From the NCBI GenBank assembly GCA_029561555.1, contig JAKQXH010000029.1, positions 1-36,592 of the forward strand: a stretch of 36,592 bases of DNA, written 5' to 3'. Below, piece by piece: positions 28,691 to 35,560 of this stretch; the first letter of the stretch is position 1; every line of letters begins with the position of its first letter. The notes under the pieces were generated by a model. That model searched no databases. It saw only the letters and a list, made by a program, of their open reading frames with translations, and was not told the origin of the DNA. The DNA is from Candidatus Omnitrophota bacterium (lineage in GTDB: Bacteria > Omnitrophota > Omnitrophia > Omnitrophales > Omnitrophaceae). Both the position numbers and the translations under genes were made by a program.

Positions 28691-30397
28691 ATGAAGACAA
28701 CCGAAGTGAAGAAGCATTCGAAAAAGAAAGGTCTTAAATTGAGCAGAGGAAAAAAGATGGTGAAGCCCAAGCGTTCAAAGAAGAAGACGGTCGTGCGTAA
28801 AAAGAAAGAGAGCCTGCTTTCGCCGAGGGTCATTAAAAAGCTTCTCAAGCGGGGGAAAAAGCAGGGTTTTATGACTCACGAACAGATTCAGACGATGCTC
28901 CCCGAGAAAGAAAGGACTCCGCAATATCTGGAAGAAGCGATCGCTCTTCTTCTGCGCGAAAAAATCGAGATTCGTCAAGCTGCTCAACCCGCAAAAAGCC
29001 GGCCGGCGGTTTCAGGTGCGAAGGAGTCGCAAAGTTCGGATGACGGATCGGGGGATTCGGAAGCGGATGAGGAGTTGCCGCGGGCAATGAAAATTGACGA
29101 TCCGGTTCGCATGTATCTGAAACAGATGGGGCAGATTCCTTTGCTGACGCGGGAACAGGAAATCCGTCTGGCGCAGCGGATTGAGGAAGCGGAAGAAAAG
29201 CTGAAGAGGATTTTCTTTGCCGCCCGGGCGGCCCGGCAGGAGGTCCTGCTGATCGCGAACCAGATCGTTAGTGACGAGGTCAGCCTGGAGTCCATGGTGG
29301 AAAGCCTGGGCGAAAACCCCGAAGCCAATATCGCAAAGATGAAGCGCCGGTTTAAGGTGCTGACGCGTCGGCTGAGGGCGTCCCGGAAAGACGCGGATTT
29401 GGTCGAATTGCTCATGCAATTTAATCTGAGCATGGATATTGTGAATCGGATTATCGATGGGCTGCGTTCGAAAGTGCGGGAACTGAACCGGAACCGCGAA
29501 CTCATGAAGGAATTGCGGCGGGGGAAGGCGAAAAAAGAGACCCGGCAGAAATATCAGACTTTCGCCAAGCGGAATCGCGAACTGCTTGTGATGCTCGAAG
29601 AGCCCGAAAAGCGGGTCCTGGAGCATTTGAAACTTGTCGCCAAGCAGGAAAAGGAATTAGTCCGTGCCAAAAAGGACCTGGTGGCCGCGAATCTCCGGCT
29701 GGTGGTCAGCATCGCAAAAAAATACACCAACCGGGGATTGTCTTTCCTGGATCTGATTCAGGAAGGCAATATCGGGTTGATGAAGGCGGTGGACAAGTTC
29801 GAATACAAACGGGGATATAAGTTTTCCACTTATGCCACATGGTGGATCCGGCAGGCGATCACGCGCTGTATCGCGGATCAGGCGAGGACGATCCGGATCC
29901 CCGTGCACATGATCGAGACTATTAATAAATTTTTCCGCGCATCAAGGCATTTGGTGCAGGAAACAGGGCGCGAACCGATGCCGGAAGAAGTCGCCCGCGT
30001 GATGAGGATGCCCGTCGACAAGGTGAAGGGGATTCTGAAAATCGCCCAGGAACCGATCAGCCTTCAGACGCCGATCGGGGACGACGGGGACACGACTTTC
30101 GGGGATTTTATCGAAGACAAGTCCGCGGTCTCTCCCGCGAACGCGACCGCTTATTCCATGCTGAAGGAACAGATGGATGACGTGCTGTCCACGCTGACGG
30201 AACGGGAAGAGAAGGTCCTTCGACTGCGTTTCGGGATCGGCGACGGATATCCCCGGACTTTGGAAGAAGTGGGGCAGATTTTCAGCGTGACCCGGGAACG
30301 GGTCCGGCAGATTGAGGCAAAGGCGCTGAGGAAGCTCCGCCATCCGACCCGTTCGAGAAAATTGAAGAATTTTCTTGATGTCAGACTGAACGGTTGA
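28691..30397 (+). CDS. rpoD: RNA polymerase primary sigma factor (sigma-70/RpoD)
   Basis: This is the housekeeping sigma factor. A very Lys-rich N-terminus (about 35 residues) is followed by a region 1.1-like segment. [18 protein letters not shown] is region 1.2. [26 protein letters not shown] begins region 2, which continues through [13 protein letters not shown] (2.3-2.4, the -10 readers). [18 protein letters not shown] to [18 protein letters not shown] is region 4, the -35 reader. The 568-aa length is normal for a primary sigma. The ATG at 28691 has no ribosome binding site; ATG 28757 has AGAGGA and may be the true start, giving 546 aa. It follows dnaG by 55 bp. Confidence 0.96.
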   Translation: MKTTEVKKHSKKKGLKLSRGKKMVKPKRSKKKTVVRKKKESLLSPRVIKKLLKRGKKQGFMTHEQIQTMLPEKERTPQYLEEAIALLLREKIEIRQAAQPAKSRPAVSGAKESQSSDDGSGDSEADEELPRAMKIDDPVRMYLKQMGQIPLLTREQEIRLAQRIEEAEEKLKRIFFAARAARQEVLLIANQIVSDEVSLESMVESLGENPEANIAKMKRRFKVLTRRLRASRKDADLVELLMQFNLSMDIVNRIIDGLRSKVRELNRNRELMKELRRGKAKKETRQKYQTFAKRNRELLVMLEEPEKRVLEHLKLVAKQEKELVRAKKDLVAANLRLVVSIAKKYTNRGLSFLDLIQEGNIGLMKAVDKFEYKRGYKFSTYATWWIRQAITRCIADQARTIRIPVHMIETINKFFRASRHLVQETGREPMPEEVARVMRMPVDKVKGILKIAQEPISLQTPIGDDGDTTFGDFIEDKSAVSPANATAYSMLKEQMDDVLSTLTEREEKVLRLRFGIGDGYPRTLEEVGQIFSVTRERVRQIEAKALRKLRHPTRSRKLKNFLDVRLNG

Positions 30398-30453
30398 TTT
30401 CCGGCGAAACCGGCCGGCGGGGGCATTGTCCCGCTTTTAAAAGAACGGATTCC

Positions 30454-31125
30454 ATGAATATCGGAAGATTTTTAAGAAAATCGGCTTTCGGAGCTTGCGG
30501 AATCTTACTGCTGACCGGGAGCGTATGGCTGATTTCATTCGCGCGGTCTTTGCGATCTCCCGTTGAGAAAAGCGTTCAGGTTCCTGCCGGAGATTCGAAG
30601 ATTCAGGGAAAGGCGAACGCTCCCGTTCAGATTGTCGAATACAGCGATTTTGAATGCGTGGCCTGCGGGGCTTTGCAACCCGACCTGAAGAAGGTTTTGG
30701 AAACCTATCCGGATAAAGTTTCTCTTGTGTTCCATCACTTTGTTATCCGTTCTCACGTTCGATCGCCTTTGGCGCATGAAGCCGCCGAATGTGCCTGTGA
30801 GCAGGGAAAATTTTGGGGGTATTACGATCTGTTGTACCAATATCAGGATCTCTGGTCTCAAGCCGCCGATTATACGGAGGAACTTTTGAACTTTGCGCGA
30901 GACCTTGATTTGGATTTGCCCAAGTTTGTTGCCTGTCTCGGAAGCCCTACGGTTATCGATAAAATTAAGCAGGACACGGTTTCCGGCGAACAACTGGGGA
31001 TCAAGTCGACTCCGACGCTTTTTATCAACGGGAGGATGTTTGTGGGGAAGAAACAGTTTGAAGAAGAGGGAATGGAATTTATCCGTAAAGAATTGGCTAA
31101 GTCCGATGACAATGCGGCAAAGTAA
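30454..31125 (+). CDS. Membrane-anchored DsbA-like thioredoxin-fold protein
   Basis: The 223-aa protein has an N-terminal hydrophobic segment (about residues 12-30) acting as a signal anchor, so the rest is outside the cytoplasm. GKANAPVQIVEYSDFECVACG is the start of a DsbA-type (DSBA_4) fold with active-site Cys68-x-x-Cys71 (CVAC). KSTPTLFINGR contains the conserved cis-Pro loop. It probably forms or isomerises disulfides in exported proteins. The track start at 30394 overlaps rpoD; the ATG at 30454 begins directly before the anchor and is preferred. It overlaps the next gene by 20 bp. Confidence 0.87.
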   Translation: MNIGRFLRKSAFGACGILLLTGSVWLISFARSLRSPVEKSVQVPAGDSKIQGKANAPVQIVEYSDFECVACGALQPDLKKVLETYPDKVSLVFHHFVIRSHVRSPLAHEAAECACEQGKFWGYYDLLYQYQDLWSQAADYTEELLNFARDLDLDLPKFVACLGSPTVIDKIKQDTVSGEQLGIKSTPTLFINGRMFVGKKQFEEEGMEFIRKELAKSDDNAAK

Positions 31126-31594
31126 AAATTTTCTGCTGCTTCTGGGCCGGCTGATCATCGGTATTATTTTTGTGTATGCCGGGTTTACGAAACTCACCGA
31201 ACCCGCGGAGAATTTCCGGGCTATCCTTGGGGAGTATTCCATCCTTCCCAAAATGTTGATTCCCTGGATAGCGCTTTTTATCCCCTGGGCGGAATTTCTC
31301 GGTGGGGTTTTTCTTGTCGCGGGCTACCTGACTCGCGCCGCCGCGCTGTTTTTAACCGGCTTGAATCTGTCGCTTGTGGTGTTTCTCGCGCTTTCTTTCG
31401 GGTTTGGGACTTCTCCCGCGGATTGCGGCTGTTTCGGAACCGGCGGGATTCATTTGAGCCCTCATCAGATGTTGATGGTCGATTTGATGAACGGGATCAT
31501 CGGCATTTGTCTTATCAGGGCTTCCCGGCATCCTTTTGCCGTAGAAAATCTTTTTGAGGAAAGATCCAGCTGCCCGAAAACGGATTCCGACTGA
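31106..31594 (+). CDS. DoxX/MauE-like membrane protein with a CGCFG motif
   Basis: The 162-aa protein has four membrane helices and begins LLLLGRLIIGIIFVYAGFTKL, a DoxX/MauE signature. PADCGCFGTGG between helices 3 and 4 has two cysteines close together, as in MauE. MauE works with a thioredoxin-like partner in disulfide formation in methylamine dehydrogenase maturation. Here the partner would be the overlapping DsbA-like gene. The track start at 30893 lies inside that gene; the in-frame ATGs at 31106 and 31112 both fit. No clear ribosome binding site, so translation is probably coupled. Confidence 0.82.
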   Translation: MTMRQSKNFLLLLGRLIIGIIFVYAGFTKLTEPAENFRAILGEYSILPKMLIPWIALFIPWAEFLGGVFLVAGYLTRAAALFLTGLNLSLVVFLALSFGFGTSPADCGCFGTGGIHLSPHQMLMVDLMNGIIGICLIRASRHPFAVENLFEERSSCPKTDSD

Positions 31595-31670
31595 AAGATA
31601 TTCGGATGGAAGCCTCTATCATGCGACTTTCACTGAACCGGTTTTTGATTGAACTCCGGAGAGCCGTTTG

Positions 31671-32678
31671 ATGGATAGCCTTCCTTTTCTTTCTATTATT
31701 GTGCCCGCCTATAACAGCGAAAAAACGATTGAATCTTGCCTGAAAGCTATCCGTTCGTCAGATTACCGGGAGTATGAGCTGCTGGTTATTGACGACGGAA
31801 GCCGGGACCAAACGGGCGAGATTGCGAAGAAATACGCGGATCGGATTTTGGGGGGGGGCGACAACCGGGGCAGGGTGAGTGCCCGGAATGAAGGAATCCG
31901 GTCGGCGAGGGGCGAGATTATCGTGAATGTGGACTCGGATGTTTTGCTCCGTCCCGATAGCTTGAGTCAAATTGCCGGGTATTTTATCCGCCATCCGGAT
32001 GTTTCCGCATTGACCGGACTGCTTTCCGGTGAATGCGTCGAATCGGGTTTTTTTAGCCGATACAAAAATCTTTACATGAATTACATATTCAAACAACTTC
32101 CCGAACGCGTGTCTTTCCTGTACGGTTCGATATACGCGGTCAGACGGCGGGAAATCGAAAAAATCGATTCATCCGTGAAATTGGCGGATGATACGGAGTT
32201 GGGACAGGAGCTTTTCTCGAAAGGGAAGAGAATTGCTTTCTTAAAGGATCTTGAGGTGACACATCTTAAAAGATATACGCTGTTTTCTTTTCTGAAAAAT
32301 GATTTTCAAATTCCTTTTGATTGGGCCAGGATTTTCATAAGGAACCAGGCATGGCACCAACTGGGAAAAAATAAGACCGGCTTCGCGCATTCGCCTAAAA
32401 GCCAGATTGCAAGTGTTGTGCTCGTTCCTTTCATGTTGCTTACGTTACCGCTGATTTTCAAAGGGTTTGGAGCGGTATTTGGGCTGGCGTTTCTGCTTTG
32501 GATTGCGTTAAATTTTAAATTTATTTCTTTTCTTGTGAAGGAAAAGGGATTGATCTTCGGTTTCTTTGCGTTTGGGGTGACGTTAATGGATAATCTAATC
32601 ATGGCGGCCGGTATTTTCTTCGGTTTTTTGGTCGAATTTTCTTCACCGAATCGGAAGCATAAAGGGAAAACGGCTTGA
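31671..32678 (+). CDS. Family 2 glycosyltransferase with C-terminal membrane helices
   Basis: LSIIVPAYNSEKTIESCLKA opens a GT-A fold, VIDDGSRDQT binds the nucleotide sugar and NVDSDVLL contains the DxD metal site. SARNEGIRSARGEI is also typical of GT2. The C-terminal third carries three or four hydrophobic helices, so the enzyme is membrane-bound and may act on a lipid-linked acceptor. Sugar specificity cannot be read from sequence. The ATG at 31671 has CCGGAGAG upstream. A run of nine G at codons 60-63 could slip. The next gene starts 1 bp after its stop. Confidence 0.88.
   Translation: MDSLPFLSIIVPAYNSEKTIESCLKAIRSSDYREYELLVIDDGSRDQTGEIAKKYADRILGGGDNRGRVSARNEGIRSARGEIIVNVDSDVLLRPDSLSQIAGYFIRHPDVSALTGLLSGECVESGFFSRYKNLYMNYIFKQLPERVSFLYGSIYAVRRREIEKIDSSVKLADDTELGQELFSKGKRIAFLKDLEVTHLKRYTLFSFLKNDFQIPFDWARIFIRNQAWHQLGKNKTGFAHSPKSQIASVVLVPFMLLTLPLIFKGFGAVFGLAFLLWIALNFKFISFLVKEKGLIFGFFAFGVTLMDNLIMAAGIFFGFLVEFSSPNRKHKGKTA
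31850..31858 (+). repeat. G9 homopolymer inside the glycosyltransferase gene
   Basis: Nine consecutive G lie in the codons for Leu-Gly-Gly-Gly near residue 61. It is the longest G run I see in the window. A change of one base would shift the frame and stop the protein early, as in known phase-variable surface genes. Confidence 0.9.
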
Positions 32679-32679
32679 A

Positions 32680-34095
32680 ATGAGCGAAAAACGGATTGCT
32701 ATTGCCGGCGGGGGACCGAGTGGGCTTGCCTGCGCCTACACGCTTGCCCGGCAGGGTAAAGAGCCTTTCCTCGTCGAAAAGGAAGATCAGGTCGGCGGGC
32801 TCTGTCGCACCATCAATTTTCACGGCTATCTTTTTGACATCGGAGGGCATCGTTTTTTCTCGAAAAACGCGGAGATCTTGGAGCTCTGGCGGCATGTCAT
32901 GGGAAATGACATGCTCCATGTGGAACGGAAATCAAAAATTTATTATCGGAAGAGGTTTTTTAACTATCCCCTGTCTTTCTTCAACGTTTTCAAGAACTTG
33001 GGGCTATGGGAATCTTTCCGTTGTGTGTTGAGCTTCATCCTGAACAAATATTTCAGGAAACGGGACGAAAGCACTCTGGAAGGCTGGATTACCAAACAAT
33101 TCGGAGAGAGGCTATTCTGGATTTTTTTTAAGAGCTATTCCGAGAAACTTTGGGGGAAATCCTGCGAAAATATTTCATCCGATTGGGCGGAGCAACGGAT
33201 ACGGGGTTTGTCTTTGCGAGTTGCGATCCGGGACATGCTTTCGGGAAACCGGAAAAACGCTCCAACCACTCTCGTCCGGCAATTTTTGTATCCGCGCACC
33301 GGACCCGGAGAATTTTATGAGCGGCTGAAGAAAAATTCGGCGGAGCGGGGAGCGACGATCACGACCGGAAGGAGGGTCGTCAGAATCCGTCACGATGGGG
33401 CCCGAATCGTTTCGGTTGTGGCGGGAGATCCGCGCAGCCGGAGCGGGGAGGAGGACATCCCGGTAGAATATCTTTTTTCAAGCCTGCCTCTTCCTGATTT
33501 GATCAAGATGCTTGATCCTCTACCTAGTTCCAAAGATGTCCTTGTGGCAGCGAGAGGGCTCCGTTTCCGTTCGATTTTAATTGTTAACATTATTCTCGAC
33601 CGGAAGGACCTTTTTCCGGATCAGTGGATTTACGTGCATTCGCCGGAAGTTAAGTTGGGGCGGATTCAGAATTACAAGAATTGGAGCCCCGCGATGACGC
33701 TGGATCCCAATAAGACATCATTGGGGCTCGAATATTTTTGCGATGAAGGGGACTGGTTTTGGAGGATGAACGATGTCGATTTGATTAATTTTGCGATCAA
33801 CGAGGCGGAGAAAATCGGCATTACCTCGAGACGGCATTTGATCGATGGGTTTGTGGTGAGGAATGCTTACGCTTATCCGGTCTACAATCTTGATTATAAA
33901 AAACATGTGGCAGTGATCCGGGAGTATTTGAGCGGGTTTTCGAATTTTCAGACAATGGGCCGTTCGGGATTGTTTCAATATGATAATTCGGACCACGCAC
34001 TGTATCAGGGGATTTGCGCGGCGAGGAATTTCCTGGGGCATGCAAAGTGCGATCTCTGGAATCTTGACAGCAACAGGATGTATCTGGAATCGTAA
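32680..34095 (+). CDS. FAD/NAD(P)-binding oxidoreductase, UDP-galactopyranose-mutase/protoporphyrinogen-oxidase-like
   Basis: The 471-aa protein begins RIAIAGGGPSGLACAYTLA, a Rossmann FAD-binding motif, then VGGLCRTINFHGYLFDIGGH, found in UDP-galactopyranose mutases and amine-oxidase-fold desaturases. SYSEKLWGKSCENIS and the C-terminal GRSGLFQYDNSDHALYQG are typical of a group found in polysaccharide clusters. Between glycosyltransferases it probably modifies a sugar nucleotide or lipid-linked sugar. The exact substrate is unknown; heme synthesis looks unlikely from context. Confidence 0.8.
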   Translation: MSEKRIAIAGGGPSGLACAYTLARQGKEPFLVEKEDQVGGLCRTINFHGYLFDIGGHRFFSKNAEILELWRHVMGNDMLHVERKSKIYYRKRFFNYPLSFFNVFKNLGLWESFRCVLSFILNKYFRKRDESTLEGWITKQFGERLFWIFFKSYSEKLWGKSCENISSDWAEQRIRGLSLRVAIRDMLSGNRKNAPTTLVRQFLYPRTGPGEFYERLKKNSAERGATITTGRRVVRIRHDGARIVSVVAGDPRSRSGEEDIPVEYLFSSLPLPDLIKMLDPLPSSKDVLVAARGLRFRSILIVNIILDRKDLFPDQWIYVHSPEVKLGRIQNYKNWSPAMTLDPNKTSLGLEYFCDEGDWFWRMNDVDLINFAINEAEKIGITSRRHLIDGFVVRNAYAYPVYNLDYKKHVAVIREYLSGFSNFQTMGRSGLFQYDNSDHALYQGICAARNFLGHAKCDLWNLDSNRMYLES

Positions 34096-34099
34096 CGTT

Positions 34100-34129
34100 T
34101 TGATTGACAGTGTGGAGTTTATATATAAA
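34100..34129 (+). promoter_or_regulatory. Predicted promoter of the 50-aa small ORF
   Basis: TATAAA at 34124-34129 is a good -10 in an AT-rich stretch. TTGATT at 34100 (18-bp spacer) or the overlapping TTGACA at 34104 (14-bp spacer, short) could be the -35. Transcription would start near 34136, about 63 nt before the small ORF. Confidence 0.5.
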
Positions 34130-34198
34130 AATTGCGCCTAGAAGTTTTTGAATGCATTACTCATTTCTGTGCTTAACTATTCGATTAGGAGATAGAAG

Positions 34199-34351
34199 AT
34201 GCCGAGAAAGCTGAAAAAAACAGGAACGGCCAAGGGGAAAAAAGGTAAAAAACCTTATAAGAAGCCGACTTGCACTTCGGAAGAGAGTTTCGGCTCCTTG
34301 ATTTTAGGATGCAGTTTTACCGATTGCGGCGCTAATTCCGCTTTTAAATAA
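34199..34351 (+). CDS. Small Lys-rich, Cys-containing peptide of 50 residues, unrecognised
   Basis: This ORF is below the track's length limit. It has AGGAG seven bases before the ATG, a promoter candidate upstream and a stop at 34349. The first 23 residues are strongly basic (MPRKLKKTGTAKGKKGKK and on) with 11 Lys and one Arg. The last 27 are nearly neutral and hold three Cys, in TCTSEES, ILGCSF and TDCGAN. This leader-like/core-like split, with Cys, Ser and Thr concentrated at the end, recalls secreted or modified peptides, but no export or modification gene is beside it. A nucleic-acid-binding small protein is another option. I cannot assign a function. Confidence 0.6.
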   Translation: MPRKLKKTGTAKGKKGKKPYKKPTCTSEESFGSLILGCSFTDCGANSAFK

Positions 34352-34538
34352 GACTTTCCTATTTTGTCTGATTGTCCGGAGGAGATTGATGTTTTGCTTC
34401 GGAGCAAGAGGAGACTTTTTGAGAGGTGAAGCATCTTGGAGGTTATGATTTCTGAAGCAACGGAAGAAATCTATCAGTTTCCTTTTCCCGCAATAAGCTT
34501 GCCACAACAGTCTTTCTTGTTTTCGCTCTGACAACTCA
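34352..34538. other. Non-coding stretch between the small ORF and queA
   Basis: No clear gene, terminator or promoter is seen. A 28-codon ORF (34445-34531) has GGAGG only two bases before its ATG, too close for normal initiation. A 76-codon minus-strand ORF overlaps both this stretch and the small ORF and has no supporting signals. Confidence 0.5.
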
Positions 34539-35558
34539 ATGAAGAGAAGCGAGTTGTATTTCGATTTACCAAATCGATTAATCGCGCAGAGTCGTTTTAG
34601 GGATCCGGCCCGGAACCGTTTATTGGCTATATCACGGGCTGATCAAGGAAAGGTGACTCACACTGGGTTTGACCGATTGCTGTCTTTTCTGAACGCCGGA
34701 GATGTCCTTGTTCTCAACGATACCAAGGTGATGCCGGCCCGGTTTTGGGGAATGCATGAATCAGAAGGGCAGGTTGAGATTACTCTGGTCACACGGATTG
34801 ATGACCGTTCGTGGGAAGCGTTGGTAAGGCCTGATGCGCGAAATTTGAGAAAGGGAGGAAAAATCCATCTCAAGCAGCAGGGTTTGTCCCTCCGAATGAT
34901 CAAGAAGACGAAATCCGGTTATTGGCTTGTAAAATTCAACGGAAAAGGCATCCGGGACTTTCTTTCCCGTCACGCTGAAGTCAATATACCGTTTTACATC
35001 AGCAGGCAGGCGAAACTTTCCGAGTATCAGACGATTTATGCCCGTATTCCGGGTTCCACGCAATGCCCCACAACCGGTCTGCATTTTACCCGAGATCTTC
35101 TTTGGGGAATCGAAGGGAAAGGCGTTAAAATCGTTTATATCACACTGCATATCGGGGGAAGCATCGTGCCCGTTGTTGTGAGGGATTTCCGTGATTTAAG
35201 AATGCACAAAGAATACTTTGAGATTAAACCGGGAGCGGCAAGACAAATCAATGATGTCAGGCGAAAAGGGGGAAGGGTTTTTGCCGTCGGGACTACAACC
35301 GTACGGGCTTTGGAATCGGCGGCCGGGAAAAACGGCCTTATTTGCGCGAAAAAGGGATGGACCGGGCTTACGATAAAACCGGGCCATCGATTTAAAACCG
35401 TTGACGCTTTCCTGACCAATTTTCATATGCCCGGTTCAAGCCATTTGCTGATGACATCCGCTTTTGGGGGAGTTAGACCGGTACTAAATGCCTACAAACA
35501 GGCGCTTGCCCGGGAATATAAATTCCTCGATTTCGGCGACGCGATGCTGATTATTTAA
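34539..35558 (+). CDS. queA: S-adenosylmethionine:tRNA ribosyltransferase-isomerase (QueA), divergent
   Basis: QueA transfers the ribosyl part of SAM to preQ1 in tRNA, forming epoxyqueuosine. DLPNRLIAQ, GDVLVLNDTKVMPARFWG, EITLVTR, CPTTGLHFT, TVRALESAA, LTNFHMPGSSHLLMTSAFGG and the final FGDAMLI are family blocks, and 339 aa is normal. Several are altered: the usual PTAGLHFT reads PTTGLHFT, the preceding GSVAA is GSTQ, and the HVGxGTFxPV block reads HIGGSIVPV. It may be a QueA variant with changed substrate handling. No ribosome binding site precedes the ATG, and no other queuosine gene is visible. Confidence 0.85.
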   Translation: MKRSELYFDLPNRLIAQSRFRDPARNRLLAISRADQGKVTHTGFDRLLSFLNAGDVLVLNDTKVMPARFWGMHESEGQVEITLVTRIDDRSWEALVRPDARNLRKGGKIHLKQQGLSLRMIKKTKSGYWLVKFNGKGIRDFLSRHAEVNIPFYISRQAKLSEYQTIYARIPGSTQCPTTGLHFTRDLLWGIEGKGVKIVYITLHIGGSIVPVVVRDFRDLRMHKEYFEIKPGAARQINDVRRKGGRVFAVGTTTVRALESAAGKNGLICAKKGWTGLTIKPGHRFKTVDAFLTNFHMPGSSHLLMTSAFGGVRPVLNAYKQALAREYKFLDFGDAMLII

Positions 35559-35560
35559 AA

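Noticed and set aside
34445-34531. 28-codon ORF between the small peptide gene and queA
   Set aside because: GGAGG is only two bases before the ATG, and the peptide has no distinctive composition.
34304-34534. 76-codon minus-strand ORF
   Set aside because: No ribosome binding site or motif is seen, and it overlaps the better supported + strand small ORF.
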